A DNA stretch of 64,000 nucleotides from Pedobacter kyungheensis (GCF_000812965.1 NZ_JSYN01000026.1:1-64000); one strand, 5' to 3'. Positions 52,916 to 63,015 are shown, numbered from the stretch's first letter. The notes: generated by a model not told the origin, from the letters alone. A program made the numbers and translations.

Positions 52916-54349
52916 TTAACGATATTGAGATTCAGAAAGCGGTAACGGAATGGCATAGTTTACCGTAATGTTCGATGTACTGGATCCGTTTGGAATTGAG
53001 GTTACATTACGACGCTTGTAATAATAAAAAAGCTGACCTTCGCCATAAAATTCTTTCTGGTACTCTTTCTGCAATTCAGTATTAATATTTACTGTAGTAG
53101 CCAGATTGGTAAGCCCACGGTTAAACCTGACAACATTTAAATAATTGTTTATGCCATCTGCTGCATTAGCTTCAGATTCTGCAGCGATATAGTATAGCTC
53201 ACTGATTTTGATAAGCGGAATGGTAAAACGGAAAAGCTTAGTTTTATCAACCACGTCTGCATATTTTAAAAATGTTTTGTATGGCTTAAGCCCTGTGGAT
53301 GGTGCCTGCCAGTTTAAATTATACCGGTAGTCATTCTCATTATTTTCGAATACAGCTGTAAGTCTTGCAGGAAGTGGTGCCAAAATATTCTGATCTGTAT
53401 TGGACGGATCAAAAATAGAAGTATAGGTATTGTATAGTTGGGTATTTAAAACACCAAATACCATTTCTGTCGAAAATATCCGGTCGGGATTAATTTTTTC
53501 TGAAAGTGCATTGGCTACTGTTGTCCAGGGAAATAGGTTTGCCTTTTCGATTACTGATTTAGCCGCTGCCAATGCAGAAACTTTATCGCCGCGATATAAA
53601 AATACCCTGGCCTGTAGTGCTTTTACGGCATAATAATTTACACGGTAGTTTCTGTTATTTTTTAAGAAATCGGCAGTTTGGGTATTACTAACCAGGTTAA
53701 CTCCTGAAGTTATAATCGCATCGCCTTTTAATAATTCTTCGGCCTTTTTCAAATCGATTATTACCTTGTTCATAAATTCATTGGCAGGCAATAACGGATT
53801 GATCGAAATTTTTGTTGCATCGTAATATGGAAGGCTCTGCTTGGTAGAATCAACTGTGCTATACCTTGGGCCAAACAAACGCAACAAATCAAAATGCAGG
53901 TAAGCCCTTATGGCCAGTGCCTCGCCTTTATACACCGATTCGGTATTTTGATCTACAACACCTTTATACTTTTCCAGATTCTCTAAAAAACTATTTACAT
54001 TAAGAATTCCGGCATAGGCATCAACCCAGGCAGACTCTAATCTGTTCGTTGCAGGTGCATCCGTATAGGCATAAGTTGCTATTTTGGTTAAATTATGAGT
54101 AGATGGAACATTATATCGCTGTGCCAATACCTCTGTTGTATTTAATGTAAGGTTAGCCCCATATAAATTACTCCCTGCCAAAGAAATATAAATTCCGTTT
54201 AAAACAGATTCTATACCCTGTTTGGTAGAAAAAAGTTGGGTTTCCATCACTTTATCTTCTGGTTGCACCTGCAAAAACTTTTTACAGGATCCGAGTGTAA
54301 TCACTACGGCCAGAGAACATACTATTAGTTTTAAATAATTTGTTTTCAT
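52916..54349 (-). CDS. susD: SusD/RagB-family lipoprotein (second)
   Basis: 477 aa, lipobox GSC near residue 22 then KKFLQVQPEDKVM. Contains the RagB/SusD helical repeats (AYLHFDLLRLFGPRYS, KALQARVFLYRGDKVSALAAAKSV) and the final QKEFYGEGQLFYYYKRR. Binds cargo at the cell surface and forms a lid on the SusC channel encoded 9 bases upstream. Confidence 0.93.
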   Translation of the reverse strand: MKTNYLKLIVCSLAVVITLGSCKKFLQVQPEDKVMETQLFSTKQGIESVLNGIYISLAGSNLYGANLTLNTTEVLAQRYNVPSTHNLTKIATYAYTDAPATNRLESAWVDAYAGILNVNSFLENLEKYKGVVDQNTESVYKGEALAIRAYLHFDLLRLFGPRYSTVDSTKQSLPYYDATKISINPLLPANEFMNKVIIDLKKAEELLKGDAIITSGVNLVSNTQTADFLKNNRNYRVNYYAVKALQARVFLYRGDKVSALAAAKSVIEKANLFPWTTVANALSEKINPDRIFSTEMVFGVLNTQLYNTYTSIFDPSNTDQNILAPLPARLTAVFENNENDYRYNLNWQAPSTGLKPYKTFLKYADVVDKTKLFRFTIPLIKISELYYIAAESEANAADGINNYLNVVRFNRGLTNLATTVNINTELQKEYQKEFYGEGQLFYYYKRRNVTSIPNGSSTSNITVNYAIPLPLSESQYR

Positions 54350-54358
54350 ATCTAAAGA

Positions 54359-57300
54359 TTAAAATGAAGCTTTAAGTGAAAATGCGAATGTTCTTGCATA
54401 AGGATAATCTATCCCTCTTTCTCGTCTCACTGTCGATAAATAGAAAAGATCATTAGTGAGTAAGTTGAGGCTTAGATTTGTTAATCCCGCACTTTTCAGC
54501 CATTTTGCCCCATCGAACATATAGCCAAAATTTAATGATTCGCCGGTAAATGAGTTTTCAGTTTGCACAAACCTCGATGATTGCTGGGTAACTGCGGTTT
54601 GCGAAATCCCTTTAAATTGTGATATATCACCAGGACTTTTCCAACGATCGTAAAGTGCCCTTTTATCCTGGTTTAAAGCCGCATCAGCAAAAGAGATATT
54701 TTCTACTTTATTAAATAAGGCCCAGTTATAAATATCGCCTCCTAATTTATACCTGAAACTTGCGCCAAGGCTGAAGTTTTTATAGCGTACATTAGTAGAA
54801 ACAACACCTTCTACTACCGATACGGTATTACCTACATTGGCAATATCTGCCACGTTGTAATCAAATGTATACTGGCCATCTTTAGTCAGAAAAATTTCTC
54901 TTCCGGTTGCCGGGTCAATTCCCAATGATCTTACGGCCCATATAGCCTCTGCACTGTTGCCATCATTGTATCTGATTAATGAAGTGCTACCTTCCTGTTT
55001 TTCCTGCTGTTTGTTTAGCGTGTTTAGCGTATTGCCAAAACCGCCGTATTTGCTTTTGTACGAAGAACCGGTTACGCCAATGCTCCACGTGAAACGCTTG
55101 GCCAGGTTGTAAATAGGAAAGAACGTAAGCTTCGTTTCCAATCCGTTATAGGTAAGCGAACCAATATTATAAGGAAAGGCAACCACACCGGTAGATGATG
55201 GTAAATCAACAGGAACAATTAAAGGGTTTGTTTTTTTGTTGTATGCATTCACATAGCCGGTAAAACGGTTATTGAATAAACTAAAATCAATTGATGTACT
55301 GATCTGCCTTGTTTTTTGTGCAGCCAGATTCGGATTTCCCAGCGTACTTAAGGTAACCCCTTGTCCAAATTGGTTATAGTTGGTATTGCTGTTGTAATTA
55401 TAAATAGAAACTGAACTGGTGTTGCCATAGTTCTGGTTACCGGTTATACCCATATTGGCCGTTAGCCTTAACGAATTAATCCACGGGCTACCTTTTACAA
55501 AACTTTCGTTATGAATGTTCCATCCTAACCCAAAAGCATAGTAAGGCGAAAACTGTTTGTTACTGCCATACGCGGTAGATCCATCCAATCGATATACCGC
55601 ATCGGCCAGGTACCTGTTATCGTAAGCATAGTTGGCTGATATAGTAGAGTTTAAGGTTCTGTAAATCCGGCTACTGGCCGATGGAGCCCCATCCAACAGG
55701 TAACTGTAGGCAAACCTTGGATTTCCTAAATTTCCCGCCGGAAAACCTTCTGCAACGCTTCCGTAACCATTATTGCTTTCTTCCGAAATCGTATTTCTCC
55801 AGTTCGCATTAATTACGTGCTTAGCGGCAATTACCGTATGGTAAACCAGCATTAAATTAGCCTGATACGAAAAATTTTCGGTGCGGTAGTCGGTATATTT
55901 ACCTTTTCTTAAGTTAGGCGTATTTAAAAATTCTGACATTTCAGACGATCGGTAATCTTTACTAACCCCTGTTCCTTTGGTAATCTGCAATCCTCCGTTT
56001 AACCTTAAGGTTTTACTTAAATCATAGTTTAGATTGAGGTTATTCTGAATTTCAAAAGTTTTTTTGGTGCTGTATTGAGGCTGGGTGGCATCGAATAAAG
56101 GATTGGTTACAAAAAGTTCCGTTCCGTTCGAAGTTCTTGAAACCTCTAAATACCTGTTATCATAATTCTTTTCAAAATAAGGGTTGGCATTAACAAAATT
56201 AGAAAACGATCCATATGGAGAATCGCTACTGGAATTACCCCTAATGTAGGTAATGTTGTTAATGTTAAACTTTGACTTTCTGTAGGTTAGGTTAATGGTA
56301 CCGCTGTAACTATCCCTGCCTGATCCTTTCATAGCGCCTTTACCTGTTCTATAATTCATTCCCAGATTATAAATAAAAGTGTTATCGCCACCCGAGGCAT
56401 TAATGGAATTATTGGTTGAATAGCCATTTTGTATAGGTTCGCTTAACCAATAACTATCTACGCCACGTTGCACATTAGCAAGGTGCGAATTGTAAAGTCC
56501 TTCTAAATAAATCAACTGGGTGGGATTCGATTCCGCTGTCGTATATCTCCCCGATAAACGTTCAAATTCCAGTTTCTCTGCTGCATTCATCATATTGTAA
56601 GCAGACAGATCAGGTAATTCAACACGGAAATCCTGCGAATATGAAAATCTTAGCTCGCCAGGTTTTGGTTTTACGGTTTCGATTACAATTACACCGTTAG
56701 AGGCCTGTGCACCATACAATGCGGTTGATGCCGCATCTTTCAGAATGGTAACCGACGCTACCCTGTTCATATCCAGATCAACAATCGTTTGTAGGGTGGT
56801 TGGGAATCCGTCTAAAATAAAAAGGGGTTGGTTCGGATCTTGTCCAAACTGGTCTTTTAATGTGGTACTGGGAATGCTGCTTTTACCACGAACTTCGATA
56901 ACAGGCAAAACATTCGGATTTGAACCCGCTGCAACATTTTCCATAACCAGAAATGCTGGGTCTAAGGTTCTTAAACTTTGGATAATATTGTTATTGCTCA
57001 CTGCTTTTAAGTCTTCTCCGCTAAAAACAGCAGTTGTACCTGTAAAACTATCTTTCCTTCTGTTAATCCCTGTTCCGGTTACAACAACTTCTTTATCCAG
57101 ACTGGTAGAGCTTTCTTTTAAAACAACCGATAGCGAAAATGTACCGCCGTTTTTTACTTCACCTGGTACCGTTTTCGATTCGTATCCCATAAAAGAAATG
57201 ATAAATTGATATGGCCCTGGGGTTAATTTCACAAAGGTAAATACCCCGTTTTTATCAGATGAGGTTGTAGTTCTTACCCCTGTTTGCACGTTTTGCGCAA

Positions 57301-57451
57301 TAATGGTGGCCCCGACAATAGTTTCTCTGGCATCTTTCACAACTCCCTTAACTGCAGGTGTTTGCGCATAAGCCTTTACCCCGAGGTAAAGACAAAGCAG
57401 TAGCAGCAGGGCGCGTTTTGGAACGCTCCTTTTAGTAAAAATTTTAATCAT
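54359..57451 (-). CDS. susC: SusC-family TonB-dependent transporter (second)
   Basis: 1030 aa. Signal peptide, regulatory-like beta domain (VKGVVKDARETIVGATIIAQ, about 34-115), plug (VVVTGTGINRRKDSFTGT, IEVRGKSS, LFILDGF, ALYGAQASNGVIVIETV) and barrel ending TFAFSLKASF. No N-terminal STN signalling domain is seen although a FecI/FecR pair lies upstream. 36 bases after fecR. Confidence 0.95.
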   Translation of the reverse strand: MIKIFTKRSVPKRALLLLLCLYLGVKAYAQTPAVKGVVKDARETIVGATIIAQNVQTGVRTTTSSDKNGVFTFVKLTPGPYQFIISFMGYESKTVPGEVKNGGTFSLSVVLKESSTSLDKEVVVTGTGINRRKDSFTGTTAVFSGEDLKAVSNNNIIQSLRTLDPAFLVMENVAAGSNPNVLPVIEVRGKSSIPSTTLKDQFGQDPNQPLFILDGFPTTLQTIVDLDMNRVASVTILKDAASTALYGAQASNGVIVIETVKPKPGELRFSYSQDFRVELPDLSAYNMMNAAEKLEFERLSGRYTTAESNPTQLIYLEGLYNSHLANVQRGVDSYWLSEPIQNGYSTNNSINASGGDNTFIYNLGMNYRTGKGAMKGSGRDSYSGTINLTYRKSKFNINNITYIRGNSSSDSPYGSFSNFVNANPYFEKNYDNRYLEVSRTSNGTELFVTNPLFDATQPQYSTKKTFEIQNNLNLNYDLSKTLRLNGGLQITKGTGVSKDYRSSEMSEFLNTPNLRKGKYTDYRTENFSYQANLMLVYHTVIAAKHVINANWRNTISEESNNGYGSVAEGFPAGNLGNPRFAYSYLLDGAPSASSRIYRTLNSTISANYAYDNRYLADAVYRLDGSTAYGSNKQFSPYYAFGLGWNIHNESFVKGSPWINSLRLTANMGITGNQNYGNTSSVSIYNYNSNTNYNQFGQGVTLSTLGNPNLAAQKTRQISTSIDFSLFNNRFTGYVNAYNKKTNPLIVPVDLPSSTGVVAFPYNIGSLTYNGLETKLTFFPIYNLAKRFTWSIGVTGSSYKSKYGGFGNTLNTLNKQQEKQEGSTSLIRYNDGNSAEAIWAVRSLGIDPATGREIFLTKDGQYTFDYNVADIANVGNTVSVVEGVVSTNVRYKNFSLGASFRYKLGGDIYNWALFNKVENISFADAALNQDKRALYDRWKSPGDISQFKGISQTAVTQQSSRFVQTENSFTGESLNFGYMFDGAKWLKSAGLTNLSLNLLTNDLFYLSTVRRERGIDYPYARTFAFSLKASF

Positions 57452-57487
57452 GAAGTTAGTTTGTTTGGTTTAGTTGTACGCTGGTTT

Positions 57488-58549
57488 CTATTTAATCTTC
57501 TTTATCGTATATCCCACATCAGTTTTATCTACAGTCAGGTTATTTAATGAACAAAGCATATTTAAGAAAGCATCAATGTCATCGCGTCCGAATTCATATT
57601 GCCCTGTAAATACCTTTTTATTAAGCTGATTTGCAGTATAATTTATTTTTATGTTCAGTTTAGTTTCGAGCGTATTAAAAACCTCTGACAGCGGTTCATT
57701 GTCAAAAACAATGGCTGCTTCGGTTACAATTGCCTTTCCTGAATCCAATGTCTCCAGTTTCTTAGGTGCTACAACAGTAAACGGCTTAACGCTGGCTGCA
57801 TAAGTCTGCGTATTTACCGTAAATACTTTTCCAGGTAATAAATAAACTGTTTCTACCCCAGCCGATAAGAGCTTGTTTTGAGGTTTAACCACTACTTTTC
57901 CTTCAATTAACCGCACTTTAGTATACAAACCCTTTTTAAAGGCAGTAATTTCAAAAACAGTTCCCAAAGCTGTAGTTGCCAGGTTATTGGCAAAAACAGT
58001 AAAAGGTTTCGTTTTATCTTTATGCACCCTGAATAAAGCCTGGCCAATTAAATTAACATCCCTTTTTCCCTGATCAAAAGGAAAATAACTGACTTCACTT
58101 TTCGGATCCAGTTCAACTATGGTTCCGTCGGGCAAAGTATAGGTTTGTTTTACTGTTGAAGTATTGGTAATAAACTTTTCAATCCTGGTAAGGGGTTTTA
58201 TCCGGTTGGTAGCCGAATGGCTCGTATTTGTTATACGGTTACTGCCCAGTTTGTAAGCTACCAATCCTACCGTCGCAATTAATGCAATTGATGCCGCATA
58301 AGCCAGATATCTGAAACGGATACGTCTGGTTTCCCGTTTATCGTGAATATGATCGATTACATTGACATAAATCCGGTCCGAAATCTTTTCATCAACCTTT
58401 TCTACAGGCTCAAAATGTTCCCATTCCTCGCTGTTCAAATAAATTTCGCGGTTGTTTTCATCGGCCAGGTACTCACTTACCATACGGGCTTCCGCGGCAG
58501 TACATTGGCCAGAAAAAAACTTCTCCACAAGCTTTTGGTTGATTTGCAT
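57488..58549 (-). CDS. fecR: FecR-family anti-sigma factor
   Basis: 353 aa. N-terminal helical sigma-binding part, one membrane helix (YLAYAASIALIATVGLVAYKL, about 83-103), periplasmic FecR beta domain (PDGTIVELDPKSEVSYF, RVHKDKTKPFTVF) and a C-terminal DUF4974/STN-like domain (FDNEPLSEVFNTLETKLNIKINY). Holds the sigma factor until the outer-membrane transporter signals. Confidence 0.93.
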   Translation of the reverse strand: MQINQKLVEKFFSGQCTAAEARMVSEYLADENNREIYLNSEEWEHFEPVEKVDEKISDRIYVNVIDHIHDKRETRRIRFRYLAYAASIALIATVGLVAYKLGSNRITNTSHSATNRIKPLTRIEKFITNTSTVKQTYTLPDGTIVELDPKSEVSYFPFDQGKRDVNLIGQALFRVHKDKTKPFTVFANNLATTALGTVFEITAFKKGLYTKVRLIEGKVVVKPQNKLLSAGVETVYLLPGKVFTVNTQTYAASVKPFTVVAPKKLETLDSGKAIVTEAAIVFDNEPLSEVFNTLETKLNIKINYTANQLNKKVFTGQYEFGRDDIDAFLNMLCSLNNLTVDKTDVGYTIKKIK

Positions 58550-58647
58550 AACTACATTACGTTTTTGAAAGCACTTTACCCCTAGTGGAGTAAAAATATT
58601 TTAGATAATTTTTAAAATAATGTGCTGAGGATTAAAAATCAGGTGAA

Positions 58648-59196
58648 TTATTTCTTGATGATGGCTTCCATAATAACAGCCAGCGAAATAATAGAAGAAA
58701 AAGCAGCCCTAAGCTGTTTTAATGCCTGCGAAATGTGATTTTCTACAGTTTTCGGAGAAATAGAGAGCATTTCTGCTATCTCTTTGTATGAATAACCATC
58801 AACTTTACTCATTTTGAATACCTTTTTACGCACCGGAGCCATCTGTTCAATAGCTTGTTCAAGTGCATGAAGCATTTCAGGTTGTTCGGTATCTGTTTTT
58901 AAAACAAAATCCTCTTCAACAACACTCAGGTGTTTTTTACTTACTGCTTCTTTTCTTAGCTGGTCGATTAAAATTGTTCCCGCTATTCTGAAAATCTGGG
59001 TAGAAAGATTGTACTCTGCCGATAAAGTCTCGCGTTTTTCCCATAAACGGATAAAAGTTAGCTGCACCACCTCTTCTGCCATATATGCCGAATTGGTTTT
59101 CTTCAGAATATAAGCATAAAGTTTTTGGTTGAACAAACTGTAAACGGTCTGAAAAGTTTGTAAGCAACCCGACGCTAAATCAGCAACATGGTTCAT
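58648..59196 (-). CDS. FecI-like ECF sigma factor
   Basis: 182 aa. Region 2 (YAYILKKTNSAYMAEEVVQLTFIRLWE) and region 4 (FKMSKVDGYSYKEIAEMLSISPKTVENHISQAL) are clear. No long extension. First gene of the operon; fecR follows after 98 bases. It should direct transcription of the susCD genes downstream. Confidence 0.93.
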   Translation of the reverse strand: MNHVADLASGCLQTFQTVYSLFNQKLYAYILKKTNSAYMAEEVVQLTFIRLWEKRETLSAEYNLSTQIFRIAGTILIDQLRKEAVSKKHLSVVEEDFVLKTDTEQPEMLHALEQAIEQMAPVRKKVFKMSKVDGYSYKEIAEMLSISPKTVENHISQALKQLRAAFSSIISLAVIMEAIIKK

Positions 59197-59262
59197 TAGT
59201 TTGCTATCCTAACAAATATTAAAAAGGGATGATTTAATAGTTATTTCGAGAGGTTGATAAAC

Positions 59263-59293
59263 CAAAGATATTTTTTCATTAAGTAAATATCAA
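59263..59293 (-). promoter_or_regulatory. Promoter TTG-N20-TATCTTTG for fecI
   Basis: Minus-strand TTG (59293-59291) and TATCTTTG (59270-59263) are 20 bases apart. The leader to ATG 59196 is about 60 bases. Confidence 0.6.
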
Positions 59294-59348
59294 CTTATAG
59301 TAAAATTTTTAACACATTTTCTTAAAAAAATTAACTCTGCGACGTTAA

Positions 59349-59360
59349 ACAAACGTTTGT
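59349..59360. promoter_or_regulatory. Palindrome ACAAACGTTTGT in the fecI-DUF4175 intergenic region
   Basis: A perfect 12-bp palindrome in the divergent intergenic region (59197-59505). It could bind a dimeric regulator; no neighbour identifies one. Nothing else is seen in this gap apart from the fecI promoter. Confidence 0.4.
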
Positions 59361-59505
59361 CTGATTTTAAGCTATATAAACGGATTTAGTGCGTTTTGGC
59401 ATCAAATTGAAAAATACGCCGCACATAACCAATTTGTAATAAACACGTTATGCTATGAGCAGATTTCTTTTAATTGATGCTAACAATTTTTACATTTACG
59501 GTGAT

Positions 59506-62500
59506 ATGGTGAGCAAAAACTACAACGACTTATTAAGAAAAATCGACGAATTTATCCGCAAATTTTATTTAAATAAGATTTTACGGGGTAGTATCTACGT
59601 TGCAGCCATTCTTTTAGGCCTTTACCTGCTCGTATTTTTAAGCCTTTATTATTTAAATCCAGGCGCTGGTTTTAAAACCTTCGTTTTCTTTGCCTACTTA
59701 CTCACGGGTTTGTTGCTGATCGGTTTTCTAATCTTAAAACCGCTCCTGGCGATGCTAAAACTGGGTAAACACCTTTCTTTTGACGAAGCTTCTGTTATTA
59801 TTGGCGATCATTTTGCCGACATTAAAGATAAACTGCTTAATACCCTGCAACTTCATCATCTTTCAGAAAAATTGCCTGAAAATAACCAGCTCATTCTGGC
59901 CAGTATCGACCAAAAAATACTCGAACTTAAACCCGTTCCTTTTTATACTGCAGTAAGTATAACCGATAACCGTAAATATTTAAAGTACTTACTGGTTCCG
60001 CTTTCTATAATTCTTTTGATCGGCATTATTGCTCCAGCCATTTTACGCGATGGTACCAACAGTTTTTTTAAGTACGATGAATACATTGCACCCAAAGCAC
60101 CTTTTGCATTTACAGTACTAAATAAGAACCTCACAGTTACACAGGGTGATGACATAATGCTAAATATTAAGCTAACCGGCGACCAATTACCAGCCGAAGT
60201 ATATGTCGAAGATGGCAAAAACACCTACAAAGCCGAAAAAGAAGGTACTACCAGGTTTAATTACCACATAAAAAATATCCAAACCGATAAAAAACTGGTT
60301 TTTAAAGGTGGTGGATTTAGTTCCGCTATATTTACAATTACAGTTAAGCCACGTCCGGAATTGTTAAACGCAACAGCAACACTTACTTTCCCCAGCTACC
60401 TGGGTAAAAAAGCTGAAGTAATTTCAAATGTGGGCGATATGCTCCTACCCGAAGGCACAAAAGTAAACTGGAATTTTAAGACAGAAAAAAGCAACATGCT
60501 CCTGTTTATGCTGAACGGAGCAGAAAACACATTGAAAATTGAAGACGATGCTGCTGCTTTTAGTGCTACTATCAAAAATAATTCGAAATACAGCATTACA
60601 CCAAAAAATGATTTTGTAACCCTCCGCGATTCGCTTTCGCACCAGATTACGGTAATTAAAGATCAGGCCCCGGGTATTAGCGTAGAAGAAAAACCCGACT
60701 CGGTAAGCAACAAAGCACTGTACTTTAATGGTCAGGTAAGCGACGATTATGGCTTTAGCCGGCTCAGTTTCAAATACAACATTAAAGAAAACAACCGTAT
60801 TGTAAGCACAGTAACTAAAAATATCCCAATAAAAAGTAATGCTACCGAAAATAGTTTCTTTTATTTCTGGGATATTAAGGCTGCAGTAGCCAAACCCGGG
60901 CAAGAAATTGAATATTACTTTGAAGTAGCTGATAACGATGGTGTTAATGGTGCTAAAATTACCCGTTCGGAGATCAAAACATTTAAACAGCCTACCAAAA
61001 AAGAAACTGCAGAACAGGTAAGTGCCAATAGCCAGGCCCTTAAACAAAAAATGCAATCGGCTATCCGTTTGGCTAATACTATCGAAAAGGAAAGTAAAAA
61101 GGTTGCCGAAAGCCTGATCGATAAAAAACAGATTTCGTTTGAAGACAAAAAACAGATTGAAGCCCTTTTAGATAAACAAAAACAGCTTGATGAGGCCGTA
61201 AAAGAGATTAAAGAACAGAACGAGAAAAACATTCAGCAGCAGGAAGACCAGAAACAAACCGAAGAACTGCTCGAAAAACAAAAACAAATTAAAGACCTGT
61301 TTGATAATGTTTTAGACGAAAAAACAAAAGAGCTTTTACAGAAGCTGCAGAACCTCATTAACGAGAAAAATAAAGATCAGACCCAAAATGAGCTTTCTAA
61401 AATGCAGCTGGATAATAAAACACTTAAAAATGAACTCGATAGGATTTTAGAACTTTATAAACAGCTTGAATTTGAGCAGCAGCTCCAAAACGATATTAAT
61501 CGCTTAAATGAACTGGCAAAAGACCAAAAGGAACTTGCTGATCAAACAAAAGATAAAAAACAGGATAACGAGAGCTTGAAGCAGAAACAGGATGCGCTGA
61601 ACAAGGAAATGAAAGACCTGAAAGACGATCTGAAAAAGCTCGAAGAAAAAAATAAGTCGCTGGAAAGACCTAATCCTTTCGAAAACCCGGAGAAAGATGT
61701 ACAGGACATTCAAAAAGAGCAGCAAGACAGTAAAGAAGCTTTAGATAAAAAAGATTCGAAAAGTGCCGGCCAAAAACAACAAAAAGCAGCTGAGCAGATG
61801 GAAAAGCTATCGAAAAAAATGAGCGATATGCAGCAACAGGGAGAAGAGATGGAAAACAACCTGAATGCCAAAGAACTGCGCAGATTGCTGGAAAATCTCC
61901 TCAATACCTCTTTCGATCAGGAAAAAGTAATGCTGGCACTTAAAAAAATGACAGCGGCTGATCCGGCTTATACCAGCAACGTGCAAAAGCAACGTAGTAT
62001 TAAAGATAACCTTAAAACGATTGCAGATAGCCTTTACAGCTTAAGTAAGCGCGTTCCACAAATCGAATCGACGGTTAATGAGGAGATGAATAAAATCAAC
62101 TTTAACCTCGATAAGAGTTTAGAAAGCCTGGGCGACAGAAGAACAGCCGAAGCCAACCGTTTCCAGCAGTTTACCATGACTTCTATCAATAATCTTAGCT
62201 TAATGCTGAGTGAAGCCCTTAACCAGTTGCAAAACATGCAGAAAAACAGCAAAGGTGGCGGTAGCGGCAAAAAACAGAAACAGGGCATGAAACAGCTTTC
62301 GCAAATGCAGGATCAACTGAACAAAAATATGCAGAAAGCACGGGAGCAAATGCAGAAATCAGGAGGTAACCAGGGCACTGTAGGTAAAGGCCAAATGAGC
62401 CAGGAGTTTGGTAAAATGGCTCAGCAACAACAAATGATCCGCCAGGCACTGGAAAAAATTAACCGCGAGGAAAACAAAGATGGCAAAGGTAAAATGGGCA

Positions 62501-62826
62501 ACCTGAATGAAGCCATACAGGAAATGAAACAGACTGAAAGTGATCTGGTTAATAAACGTTTACAACAGGAGACCCTAAACCGCCAAAAAGAACTGCTTAC
62601 CAAGCTATTAGAAGCTGAAAAAGCAGAACGCGATCAAGAAGAAGATTCGAAACGTGAAAGTAAAGCCGCTAAAGAATTTCCGCCTTCTTATCAGAAAATG
62701 CTTAAAGATTATCAGAAACAACAGCAGAATGGTAATGATATGCTGCAGAAACTACCTCCTGCTTTAAATTACTACTATAAAAATAAAATAGCCGAGTATT
62801 TAAAATCGTTGAATTTGGTACAGTAA
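59506..62826 (+). CDS. DUF4175 domain giant membrane/coiled-coil protein
   Basis: 1106 aa from ATG 59506, chosen because MVSKNYNDLLRKIDEFIRK is the usual start; ATG 59455 adds 17 residues. Three transmembrane helices (about 28-50, 60-80, 160-180), an Ig-like beta region (about 200-470), then 600 residues rich in Lys, Gln and Glu forming coiled coils (KKQIEALLDKQKQLDEAVKE). Role unknown; envelope scaffold is plausible. ybeY follows, a pairing I associate with Bacteroidota. Confidence 0.88.
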   Translation: MVSKNYNDLLRKIDEFIRKFYLNKILRGSIYVAAILLGLYLLVFLSLYYLNPGAGFKTFVFFAYLLTGLLLIGFLILKPLLAMLKLGKHLSFDEASVIIGDHFADIKDKLLNTLQLHHLSEKLPENNQLILASIDQKILELKPVPFYTAVSITDNRKYLKYLLVPLSIILLIGIIAPAILRDGTNSFFKYDEYIAPKAPFAFTVLNKNLTVTQGDDIMLNIKLTGDQLPAEVYVEDGKNTYKAEKEGTTRFNYHIKNIQTDKKLVFKGGGFSSAIFTITVKPRPELLNATATLTFPSYLGKKAEVISNVGDMLLPEGTKVNWNFKTEKSNMLLFMLNGAENTLKIEDDAAAFSATIKNNSKYSITPKNDFVTLRDSLSHQITVIKDQAPGISVEEKPDSVSNKALYFNGQVSDDYGFSRLSFKYNIKENNRIVSTVTKNIPIKSNATENSFFYFWDIKAAVAKPGQEIEYYFEVADNDGVNGAKITRSEIKTFKQPTKKETAEQVSANSQALKQKMQSAIRLANTIEKESKKVAESLIDKKQISFEDKKQIEALLDKQKQLDEAVKEIKEQNEKNIQQQEDQKQTEELLEKQKQIKDLFDNVLDEKTKELLQKLQNLINEKNKDQTQNELSKMQLDNKTLKNELDRILELYKQLEFEQQLQNDINRLNELAKDQKELADQTKDKKQDNESLKQKQDALNKEMKDLKDDLKKLEEKNKSLERPNPFENPEKDVQDIQKEQQDSKEALDKKDSKSAGQKQQKAAEQMEKLSKKMSDMQQQGEEMENNLNAKELRRLLENLLNTSFDQEKVMLALKKMTAADPAYTSNVQKQRSIKDNLKTIADSLYSLSKRVPQIESTVNEEMNKINFNLDKSLESLGDRRTAEANRFQQFTMTSINNLSLMLSEALNQLQNMQKNSKGGGSGKKQKQGMKQLSQMQDQLNKNMQKAREQMQKSGGNQGTVGKGQMSQEFGKMAQQQQMIRQALEKINREENKDGKGKMGNLNEAIQEMKQTESDLVNKRLQQETLNRQKELLTKLLEAEKAERDQEEDSKRESKAAKEFPPSYQKMLKDYQKQQQNGNDMLQKLPPALNYYYKNKIAEYLKSLNLVQ

Positions 62827-62840
62827 CAGCGAATATGTCT

Positions 62841-63015
62841 CCCTGATCAGATAGCTATCGGATTTATTTCAGGGTTTCTAAAACACGTTATTGCAAGGAG
62901 GAACAACAGCCTGCCCCCCGATTTTCGTGAAAGCCTGCCTGCTGCAGGCAGAAAATTTTAAAATCTTAGTTACAACTGGTATTGCATTAAGATTGCAAGT
63001 CAAGCTGGCAATGAC
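62841..63015. repeat. Compound repeat region between DUF4175 and ybeY
   Basis: 62841-62874 is the reverse complement of the 6307-6340 hairpin repeat. 62884-63015 begins ACGTTATTGCAAGGAGG and ends TGGCAATGACG, the arms of a decayed palindrome, with GCCTGCCTGCTGCAGGCAG inside. The whole 318-base gap 62827-63144 holds no gene. Confidence 0.65.

Noticed and set aside
56745..57209. A 154-codon plus-strand frame within susC
   Set aside because: Antisense to the plug domain; no start context, and the SusC reading is beyond doubt.
60445..61056. A 203-codon open frame on the minus strand inside the DUF4175 gene
   Set aside because: Antisense shadow; product is Phe/Tyr/Cys-rich with no family match and the plus strand gene is clear.
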